DNA of 10,772 bases from an uncultured Neisseria sp. (GTDB lineage: Bacteria; Pseudomonadota; Gammaproteobacteria; Burkholderiales; Neisseriaceae), in NCBI GenBank assembly GCA_927911515.1, contig CAKMQH010000089.1, positions 1 through 10,772 on the forward strand, given 5' to 3'. A model generated the notes under the pieces. The model was not told the origin of the DNA. It was given only the letters and a program-made list of their open reading frames with translations, and made no database searches. Positions within the stretch are counted from its first letter, which is position 1; the number at the start of each line of letters is the position of its first letter. This document shows, piece after piece, positions 4,878-10,772 of the stretch. The translations under genes and the position numbers were made by a program.

Positions 4878-7487
4878 ATGGCTGCCAACCAAAGTTACCG
4901 CAAACCGCTGCCCGGTAAGGATTTGGAATACTACGACGCGCGTGCGGCGTGTGAGGATATTCAAGCCGGCTCTTACGACAAGCTGCCTTACACGAGCCGC
5001 ATTTTGGCGGAGAACTTGGTCAACCGCGCGGATAAGGTTGATTTGCCGACGCTGCAAAGCTGGTTGGGTCAGCTGATAGACGGCAAGCAGGAAATCGACT
5101 TCCCGTGGTATCCGGCGCGGGTGGTGTGCCATGATATTTTGGGGCAGACCGCGCTGGTGGATTTGGCGGGCTTGCGCGATGCGATTGCAGAGAAGGGCGG
5201 CGATCCGTCCAAGGTGAATCCGGTGGTGCAGACGCAGCTTATCGTCGACCACTCGCTGGCGGTGGAGTGCGGCGGCTACGACCCCGATGCGTTCCGCAAA
5301 AACCGCGAAATCGAAGACCGCCGCAACGAAGACCGTTTCCACTTTATCAACTGGACGAAAACCGCTTTTGAAAATGTGGACGTGATTCCGGCGGGCAACG
5401 GCATCATGCACCAAATCAATCTGGAAAAAATGTCGCCCGTCGTCCAAGTCAAAAACGGCGTGGCGTTCCCCGATACCTGCGTCGGCACAGATTCGCACAC
5501 ACCGCACGTTGACGCTCTGGGCGTGATTTCCGTAGGCGTGGGCGGTTTGGAAGCGGAAACGGTGATGCTGGGGCGCGCGTCCATGATGCGCCTGCCCGAT
5601 ATTGTCGGCGTGGAGCTGACCGGCAAACGCCAGCCGGGCATTACGGCGACGGATATTGTGTTGGCGCTGACTGAGTTTCTGCGTAAAGAGCGCGTGGTCG
5701 GGGCGTTTGTCGAATTTTTCGGCGAGGGCGCGAGAAGCCTGTCCATCGGCGACCGCGCAACCATTTCCAACATGACGCCGGAGTTCGGCGCGACTGCCGC
5801 CATGTTCGCCATCGACGAGCAAACCATTGATTATTTGAAACTGACCGGACGCGACGACGCGCAGGTGAAATTGGTGGAAACCTACGCCAAAACCGCCGGG
5901 CTGTGGGCGGACGACCTGAAAACCGCCGTTTATCCGCGCGTGTTGAAGTTTGATTTGAGCAGCGTAACGCGCAACATGGCAGGCCCAAGTAATCCGCACG
6001 CGCGTTTTGCCACCGTCGATTTGGCGGCGAAAGGGCTGGCGAAGCCTTACGAAGAGCCTTCAGACGGCCTCATGCCCGACGGCGCGGTCATCATCGCCGC
6101 GATTACCAGTTGCACCAACACTTCCAACCCGCGCAACGTCGTTGCCGCCGCACTCTTGGCGCGCAATGCCAACCGCTTCGGGCTGAAACGCAAACCGTGG
6201 GTCAAAACCTCGTTCGCACCCGGCTCGAAAGTGGCGGAAATCTATTTGAAAGAAGCAGGCCTGTTGCCCGAAATGGAAAAACTCGGCTTTGGCATCGTCG
6301 CCTTCGCCTGTACCACCTGCAACGGCATGAGCGGCGCGCTCGACCCGAAAATCCAGCAGGAAATCATAGACCGCGATTTGTACGCCACCGCCGTACTGTC
6401 GGGCAACCGCAACTTCGATGGTCGCATCCACCCGTATGCGAAACAGGCTTTCCTCGCCTCGCCTCCGCTGGTGGTGGCATACGCCATCGCGGGCAGCATC
6501 CGTTTCGATATTGAAAACGACGTACTCGGCGTTTCAGACGACGGCAAGGAAATCCGCCTGAAAGACATCTGGCCGACCGACGAAGAAATCGATGCCGTCG
6601 TTGCCGAATATGTGAAACCGCAGCAATTCCGCGATGTTTATATCCCGATGTTCGACACCGGCAAAGCGCAAAAAGCCCCGAGTCCGCTGTACGACTGGCG
6701 TCCGATGTCCACCTACATCCGCCGTCCGCCCTATTGGGAAGGCGCGCTGGCGGGCGAACGCACGTTGACCGGTATGCGTCCGCTGGCGATTTTGCCCGAC
6801 AACATCACCACCGACCACCTCTCGCCATCCAATGCGATTTTGGCAAGCAGCGCGGCAGGCGAATATCTGGCGAAAATGGGTTTGCCCGAAGAAGACTTCA
6901 ATTCCTACGCCACCCACCGCGGCGACCACCTCACCGCCCAACGCGCGACTTTCGCCAATCCGAAATTGTTTAACGAAATGGTGAAAAACGAAGACGGCAG
7001 CGTGCGCCAAGGCTCGCTCGCCCGCGTCGAACCCGAAGGCAAAACCATGCGCATGTGGGAAGCCATCGAAACCTATATGAACCGCAAACAGCCGCTCATC
7101 ATCATCGCCGGCGCGGACTACGGACAAGGTTCCAGCCGCGACTGGGCGGCGAAGGGTGTAAGGCTGGCGGGCGTGGAAGCCATCGCCGCCGAAGGTTTCG
7201 AGCGTATCCACCGCACCAACCTCATCGGTATGGGCGTCTTGCCGCTGCAATTCAAAGCCGGCACCAACCGCCACACTCTGCAACTGGACGGCACGGAAAC
7301 CTACGACGTGGTCGGCGAACGCAAACCGCGCGGCGACCTGACCCTCGTCATCCACCGCAAAAACGGCGAGACCGTCGAAGTCCCCGTTACCTGCCGCCTC
7401 GATACCGCAGAGGAAGTGCTGGTGTACGAAGCCGGCGGCGTGCTGCAACGGTTTGCACAGGATTTTTTGGAAGGGAACGCGGCTTAG
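4878..7487 (+). CDS. acnD: Fe/S-dependent 2-methylcitrate dehydratase AcnD
   Basis: AcnD is an aconitase-family [4Fe-4S] enzyme that dehydrates 2-methylcitrate to a 2-methylaconitate isomer. It needs PrpF for the next step, and the pair replaces PrpD. The 869-residue product has the full AcnA/IRP-type order. Domains 1-3 include PDTCVGTDSHTPHVDALG (198-215) and the cluster cysteines Cys412 (SCTNTSNPRN), Cys478 and Cys481 (CTTCNG). The C-terminal swivel domain carries GADYGQGSSRDW (745-756). AGGAG (4865-4869) lies 8 bases before the ATG. The adjacent prpF decides for AcnD over housekeeping AcnA, since the families are close in sequence. Codon use and GC richness resemble prpC, unlike the two genes just upstream. 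A DUS lies inside the gene at 6059-6070, and a partial one at 6533-6544. Confidence 0.94.
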   Translation: MAANQSYRKPLPGKDLEYYDARAACEDIQAGSYDKLPYTSRILAENLVNRADKVDLPTLQSWLGQLIDGKQEIDFPWYPARVVCHDILGQTALVDLAGLRDAIAEKGGDPSKVNPVVQTQLIVDHSLAVECGGYDPDAFRKNREIEDRRNEDRFHFINWTKTAFENVDVIPAGNGIMHQINLEKMSPVVQVKNGVAFPDTCVGTDSHTPHVDALGVISVGVGGLEAETVMLGRASMMRLPDIVGVELTGKRQPGITATDIVLALTEFLRKERVVGAFVEFFGEGARSLSIGDRATISNMTPEFGATAAMFAIDEQTIDYLKLTGRDDAQVKLVETYAKTAGLWADDLKTAVYPRVLKFDLSSVTRNMAGPSNPHARFATVDLAAKGLAKPYEEPSDGLMPDGAVIIAAITSCTNTSNPRNVVAAALLARNANRFGLKRKPWVKTSFAPGSKVAEIYLKEAGLLPEMEKLGFGIVAFACTTCNGMSGALDPKIQQEIIDRDLYATAVLSGNRNFDGRIHPYAKQAFLASPPLVVAYAIAGSIRFDIENDVLGVSDDGKEIRLKDIWPTDEEIDAVVAEYVKPQQFRDVYIPMFDTGKAQKAPSPLYDWRPMSTYIRRPPYWEGALAGERTLTGMRPLAILPDNITTDHLSPSNAILASSAAGEYLAKMGLPEEDFNSYATHRGDHLTAQRATFANPKLFNEMVKNEDGSVRQGSLARVEPEGKTMRMWEAIETYMNRKQPLIIIAGADYGQGSSRDWAAKGVRLAGVEAIAAEGFERIHRTNLIGMGVLPLQFKAGTNRHTLQLDGTETYDVVGERKPRGDLTLVIHRKNGETVEVPVTCRLDTAEEVLVYEAGGVLQRFAQDFLEGNAA
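6059..6070 (-). repeat. Intragenic DUS in acnD (AG-DUS form)
   Basis: TTCAGACGGCCT reads AGGCCGTCTGAA on the minus strand and encodes a linker segment PSDGLM of AcnD, before the Cys412 cluster motif. It differs in one base from the form dominant between the genes here. Confidence 0.85.
6533..6544 (-). repeat. Partial DUS in acnD
   Basis: TTCAGACGACGG contains the 10-base core GTCGTCTGAA on the minus strand but with CC as its leading bases. It encodes VSDDG. It could be a functional variant uptake sequence or a chance match. Confidence 0.5.
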
Positions 7488-7499
7488 AGGTCGTCTGAA
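7488..7499 (+). repeat. Single DUS just after acnD
   Basis: Exact AGGTCGTCTGAA begins on the first base after the acnD stop codon. It is unpaired, unlike most intergenic copies in this window. It opens the 409-base spacer before prpF. Confidence 0.85.
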
Positions 7500-7577
7500 A
7501 ACAGACGTAGCGTGGGTCGGGTTCAACATTTTGCTCATTCACGTAATTCCCGATATGGCAGGCATCTACTGTAAATC

Positions 7578-7683
7578 GTCATTCCCGCGCAGGCGGGAAT
7601 CCAGAAAGTGGAATTGAGGAAACCTTTTTATCCGATGAGTTTCTGTGCGGATAAGTCTGGATTCCCGCCTACGCGGGAATGAC
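7578..7683. repeat. NIME-like unit: paired dRS3 repeats around a short core
   Basis: Two dRS3 elements of the form ATTCCC-N8-GGGAAT lie at 7581-7600 and 7661-7680. Including flanks, 7578-7605 and 7656-7683 are inverted copies of each other with one mismatch over 28 bases. The 50-base core holds its own small palindrome, TTATCCG (7628-7634) and CGGATAA (7648-7654). This is the architecture of neisserial intergenic mosaic elements, which spread as repeat arrays; dRS3 sites are also known as filamentous phage integration targets in meningococci. It disrupts nothing and sits between acnD and prpF. Confidence 0.8.
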
Positions 7684-7804
7684 GGGGTTTAATAATCTGC
7701 CGTATCACAACACAGCAGCCGTAGATTGGGGTGAACCCCGACACTTTGCGGAATAAAACGGCTTTGGTCGGAGTGGTAGCCTAATGTACTTCTGGAAAGT
7801 GGGC

Positions 7805-7879
7805 GCAGCGTGGGCTTTGCCCAAGAAATAAAGGCTAAATTGATACGGTAAAAAAAATCGTGGGCAGAGCCCACGCTAC
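7805..7879. repeat. Inverted repeat with AGCGTGGGC ends upstream of prpF
   Basis: GCAGCGTGGGCTTTGCCCA (7805-7823) recurs inverted at 7861-7879, with two differences. Each end is itself a hairpin: TGGGC-TTT-GCCCA (7811-7823) and CGTGGGC-AGA-GCCCACG (7859-7875). A third partial copy, GTAGCGTGGG, is at 7507-7516. The downstream hairpin ends only 5 bases before the prpF Shine-Dalgarno start, so it could influence prpF translation. The rest of 7684-7804 shows no gene, only a short GGGGT/ACCCC palindrome near 7724-7735. Confidence 0.65.
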
Positions 7880-7896
7880 ATAAGGAGAATCCAAAA

Positions 7897-9066
7897 ATGC
7901 CGCAAATCAAAATCCCCGCCGTTTACTACCGAGGCGGCACATCAAAAGGCGTGTTTTTCAAACGTTCCGACCTGCCTGAAGCGGCGCGGGAAGCGGGCAG
8001 CGCGCGCGACAAAATCCTGTTGCGCGTACTCGGCAGCCCCGACCCTTACGGCAAGCAGATAGACGGTTTGGGCAACGCCAGCTCGTCCACCAGCAAGGCG
8101 GTGATTTTGGACAAGTCCGAACGCGCCGATCACGACGTCGATTACCTTTTCGGGCAAGTTTCCATCGACAAGCCTTTCGTCGATTGGAGCGGCAACTGCG
8201 GCAACCTTACCGCCGCCGTGGGCGCGTTTGCCATCGAACAGGGCTTGGTCGATAAAGGCAAAATCCCTTCAGACGGCATCTGCACGGTCAAAATCTGGCA
8301 GAAAAACATCGGCAAAACCATCATCGCCCATGTTCCGATGCAAAACGGCGAAGTTTTGGAAACGGGCGATTTCGAGTTGGACGGCGTTACTTTTCCCGCC
8401 GCCGAAGTGCAAATCGAATTTCTCGATCCCGCCGACGGCGAAGGCAGTATGTTCCCGACCGGCAACTTAGTGGATGAGCTGGACGTTCCGGGCATAGGTC
8501 GTCTGAAAGCCACGCTTATCAACGCGGGCATTCCGACCGTTTTCCTGAACGCCGCCGACTTGGGCTACACGGGCAAAGAGTTGCAGGACGACATCAACAA
8601 CGATGCCGCCGCGCTGGAAAAATTCGAGAAAATCCGCGCTTACGGTGCGCTGAAAATGGGCTTGATTAACGACGTGTCCGAAGCCGCAGCACGCGCGCAC
8701 ACGCCGAAAGTCGCCTTCGTCGCGCCCGCCGCCGATTACACCGCCTCCAGCGGCAAAACCGTGAACGCCGCCGACATCGATTTGCTGGTACGCGCCCTGA
8801 GCATGGGCAAACTGCACCACGCCATGATGGGCACCGCCTCGGTCGCCATCGCCGCCGCCGCCGCCGTACCCGGCACGCTGGTCAACCTTGCCGCAGGCGG
8901 CGGAACGCGCAACGAAGTGCGCTTCGGTCATCCTTCCGGCACATTGCGCGTCGGCGCGGCGGCAGAATGTTCGGACGGCGCTTGGGTGGTGAAAAAAGCC
9001 GTCATGAGCCGCAGCGCGCGCGTGATTATGGAAGGGCGGGTGCGCGTTCCCGATGATTGTTTTTGA
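7897..9066 (+). CDS. prpF: 2-methylaconitate cis-trans isomerase PrpF
   Basis: PrpF isomerises the AcnD product to 2-methyl-cis-aconitate, which an aconitase can hydrate to 2-methylisocitrate for PrpB. The 389-residue protein has the two-lobed diaminopimelate epimerase-like fold expected for the family. Recognisable blocks are YRGGTSKGVFF (11-21), SSTSKAVIL (63-71), DWSGNCGN (96-103) and GGGTRNEVRFGHPSGTL (334-350). Lys67 and Cys101 are 34 residues apart, as are the active-site Lys73 and Cys107 of Shewanella PrpF. AAGGAG (7882-7887) is 9 bases before the ATG. It follows acnD after a 409-base repeat-filled spacer, so it may depend on readthrough or an unseen promoter. Two DUS lie inside the gene, of different dialects. 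Confidence 0.94.
   Translation: MPQIKIPAVYYRGGTSKGVFFKRSDLPEAAREAGSARDKILLRVLGSPDPYGKQIDGLGNASSSTSKAVILDKSERADHDVDYLFGQVSIDKPFVDWSGNCGNLTAAVGAFAIEQGLVDKGKIPSDGICTVKIWQKNIGKTIIAHVPMQNGEVLETGDFELDGVTFPAAEVQIEFLDPADGEGSMFPTGNLVDELDVPGIGRLKATLINAGIPTVFLNAADLGYTGKELQDDINNDAAALEKFEKIRAYGALKMGLINDVSEAAARAHTPKVAFVAPAADYTASSGKTVNAADIDLLVRALSMGKLHHAMMGTASVAIAAAAAVPGTLVNLAAGGGTRNEVRFGHPSGTLRVGAAAECSDGAWVVKKAVMSRSARVIMEGRVRVPDDCF
8268..8279 (-). repeat. Intragenic DUS in prpF (AT-DUS form)
   Basis: TTCAGACGGCAT reads ATGCCGTCTGAA on the minus strand. That is the 12-mer typical of N. meningitidis and N. gonorrhoeae, and the only copy of that dialect in the window. It encodes PSDGI of PrpF. Confidence 0.85.
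8496..8507 (+). repeat. Intragenic DUS in prpF (AGGTCGTCTGAA form)
   Basis: An exact copy of the dialect dominant in the window, coding for GRLK of PrpF. It lies 217 bases from the AT-DUS in the same gene. Confidence 0.85.
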
Positions 9067-9098
9067 AATCATGTAGGACGGACATCACTGTCCACTGT

Positions 9099-9110
9099 TT
9101 CAGACGACCT
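9099..9110 (-). repeat. DUS after prpF
   Basis: TTCAGACGACCT, the minus-strand form of AGGTCGTCTGAA, lies 33 bases after the prpF stop. It is unpaired locally; its nearest plus-strand partner is about 100 bases away at 9209. Confidence 0.8.
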
Positions 9111-9150
9111 TTGATAAAGGATTGGAATAAAGTCGAATAGCCTAACCGCC

Positions 9151-9176
9151 GTCATTCCCGTCGGCGCGGGAATGAC
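9151..9176. repeat. Solo dRS3-type repeat between prpF and ackA
   Basis: ATTCCCG-N6-CGGGAAT (9154-9173) is flanked by GTC and GAC, giving a 26-base palindromic unit of the same family as the pair at 7578-7683. Here only one copy is present. Confidence 0.75.
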
Positions 9177-9208
9177 GATAGAAAATACGGCATACGCTTT
9201 GCCCAAAG

Positions 9209-9259
9209 AGGTCGTCTGAAATACACCCCGCCCGACGCCCATCCTTTTTCAGACGACCA
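9209..9259. repeat. DUS inverted pair upstream of ackA
   Basis: AGGTCGTCTGAA (9209-9220, plus) and TTCAGACGACCA (9248-9259, minus) form a 12-bp stem around a loop of about 25 bases. The arms run in the opposite order from the pairs around prpB, prpC and acnD. The stem ends about 30 bases before the ackA ribosome binding site. There is no T-tract. Confidence 0.65.
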
Positions 9260-9299
9260 CACACCAAAAAAACAACCACAAACTACAAGGAGAAATATC

Positions 9300-10512
9300 A
9301 TGTCCGACCAACTCATCCTCGTTCTGAACTGCGGCAGCTCCTCGCTCAAAGGTGCCGTTATCGATCGCAAAAGCGGCAGCGTCGTCTTAAGCTGCCTCGG
9401 CGAACGCCTGACCACGCCCGAAGCTGTCATCACTTTCAACAAAGACGGCAACAAACGCCAAGTTCCCCTGTCCGGCCGCAACTGCCACGCCGGTGCGGTG
9501 GGTATGCTGTTGAACGAACTGGAAAAACACGGCCTGCACGACCGCATCAAAGCCATCGGCCACCGCATCGCACACGGCGGCGAAAAATATCACGAGTCCG
9601 TCCTCATCGACCAAGACGTCCTCGACGAACTGAAAGCCTGCATCCCACTCGCCCCGCTGCACAACCCCGCCAACATCAGCGGCATCCTCGCCGCGCAGGA
9701 ACATTTCCCCGGCCTGCCCAATGTCGGCGTGATGGACACCTCGTTCCACCAAACCATGCCCGAACGCGCCTACACCTACGCCGTGCCGCGCGAATTGCGC
9801 AAAAAATACGCCTTCCGCCGCTACGGCTTCCACGGCACCAGCATGCGCTACGTCGCCCCCGAAGCCGCGCGGATTTTGGGTAAACCGCTGGAAGATTTGC
9901 GCATGATCGTCGCCCACCTCGGCAACGGCGCGTCCATCACCGCCATCCGAAACGGCAAATCCGTCGATACCAGCATGGGCTTCACCCCCATCGAAGGTCT
10001 CGTCATGGGTACCCGCTGCGGCGACATCGACCCCGGCGTGTACAGCTACCTGACCGCCCACGCCGGCATGAGCGTCGAACAAGTCGATGAAATGCTGAAC
10101 AAAAAATCAGGATTGCTCGGCATCTCCGAACTCTCCAACGACTGCCGCACCCTCGAAATCGCCGCCGACGAAGGCCACGAAGGCGCACGCCTCGCCCTTG
10201 AAGTCATGACCTACCGCCTCGCCAAATACATCGCCTCCATGTCGGTCGCCTGCGGCGGCATAGACGCCCTCGTCTTCACCGGCGGCATCGGCGAAAACTC
10301 CCGCAACATCCGCGCCAAAAACCGTCGCCTACCTCGACTATTTGGGTCTGCACATCGACACCAAAGCCAATATGGAAAAACGCTACGGCAACTCAGGCAT
10401 TATCAGCCCGACAGGTTCCAACCCCGCCGTCTTGGTCGTACCGACTAACGAAGAACTGATGATCGCACTCGACACCGCCGAACTGGCAGGCTTTTTGCAA
10501 GAAGCAGGCTGA
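9300..10512 (+). pseudogene. ackA: Acetate kinase AckA, frameshifted near the 3' end
   Basis: AckA interconverts acetyl phosphate plus ADP with acetate plus ATP and often accepts propionate, which fits this locus. AAGGAG (9287-9292) precedes ATG 9300. Recognisable are VLNCGSSSLK (8-17) with Asn10 and Lys17, GHRIAHGG (87-94) with Arg89, VMDTSFH with Asp146, FHGTS with His178, Arg239 in MGTRCGDIDPG, and FTGGIGENS (326-334). The open frame then runs to a stop at 10446-10448 (382 codons), but its last 42 residues look unlike the family. Dropping one A from the run at 10317-10321 restores a typical C-terminus (LGLHID, PTNEELMIA) ending at TGA 10510-10512, 403 residues in all. The catalytic Glu384 in PTNEE lies in the lost part, so the encoded protein should be inactive. 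A sequencing error in the A-run is as likely as a true mutation. Confidence 0.85.
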
Positions 10513-10544
10513 GGTTGAGGCAGCACGTTTTTGAAAGAGAACAG

Positions 10545-10585
10545 AGGTCGTCTGAAAACAAGATTTCGGTTTCAGACGACCTTTT
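10545..10585 (+). terminator. Intrinsic terminator of ackA made from paired DUS
   Basis: AGGTCGTCTGAAA (10545-10557) pairs perfectly over 13 bp with TTTCAGACGACCT (10570-10582) around a 12-base loop. TTTT follows at 10582-10585. It begins 32 bases after the restored ackA stop. It is the only DUS pair in the window with a stem followed by a T-run, so it is the best intrinsic terminator here, and it marks the end of the transcription unit. Confidence 0.8.
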
Positions 10586-10604
10586 GCCATATCAGCAACC
10601 TTGT

Positions 10605-10717
10605 CCCTTCCCCTGTCTGGCGGGGGAAGGCTAGGATGGAGGTGGTTTTACAGGTTTAGGTAAATCAAATTCGTGCGGTCCATATAGAGCCACCCTCTCC
10701 CGCCGGACGGGAGAGGG
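10605..10717. repeat. Two GC-rich palindromes downstream of ackA
   Basis: CCTTCCCC (10606-10613) pairs with GGGGAAGG (10623-10630), and CCCTCTCCCG (10693-10702) pairs with CGGGAGAGGG (10708-10717) across a 5-base loop. The related pyrimidine-rich arms and their spacing suggest one dispersed intergenic repeat element rather than two chance hairpins. I cannot assign it to a named family. No gene is supported between 10586 and the window end. Confidence 0.5.
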
Positions 10718-10772
10718 GGGCAGGTTGCAGGGTGTGGTATAAATTTCTGTCTGACTACTGTTATTCCCATTC

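Noticed and set aside
4779..5999. Long minus-strand ORF (406 codons) opposite the start of acnD
   Set aside because: It is antisense to a complete AcnD, with a composition typical of a shadow frame and no recognisable domain.
10300..10330. Programmed ribosomal frameshift in ackA
   Set aside because: The shift required is +1 at a five-A run with no rare-codon or stop context, and acetate kinases are not known to need recoding. Error or mutation is simpler.

Overview
The window is a chromosomal segment of a Neisseria species. The main evidence is repeated Neisserial DNA uptake sequences (DUS), mostly AGGTCGTCTGAA, which is the dialect linked to the N. mucosa / N. sicca / N. macacae group. Two dRS3-type inverted repeats (ATTCCC-N8-GGGAAT) form a NIME-like unit, and a third lies further downstream. 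The gene order also matches the neisserial propionate locus. The species assignment is inferred from the DUS dialect, not proven.

Layout, all genes on the + strand: (1) bases 1-600 are a non-coding or leader region with a good sigma70-type promoter (TTGACA-N17-TAAATT), a 31-codon leader ORF with its own ribosome binding site, a GC-rich hairpin over the end of that ORF, and a DUS inverted repeat; (2) prpB and prpC; (3) an AT-rich two-gene islet encoding a VanX/DdpX-type D-Ala-D-Ala dipeptidase and a DUF819 multi-pass membrane protein; (4) acnD; (5) a 409-base spacer filled with repeats; (6) prpF; (7) a 233-base spacer with a dRS3 element and three DUS; (8) ackA, which carries a one-base frameshift near its 3' end; (9) a terminator made of paired DUS, followed by GC-rich palindromes.

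How the genes work together: PrpC condenses propionyl-CoA with oxaloacetate to 2-methylcitrate. AcnD dehydrates it and PrpF isomerises the 2-methylaconitate product, so the pair replaces PrpD. After rehydration by an aconitase not encoded here, PrpB cleaves 2-methylisocitrate to pyruvate and succinate. AckA would connect acyl phosphates (acetate, possibly propionate) to ATP. No prpD, prpE, pta or dedicated regulator is present in the window.

The most notable points are the dipeptidase/DUF819 islet inside the methylcitrate cluster, the unidentified leader ORF upstream of prpB, the near-identical translation start regions of prpB, prpC and ackA (a possible shared small-RNA target), and the frameshift that removes the catalytic C-terminus of AckA.
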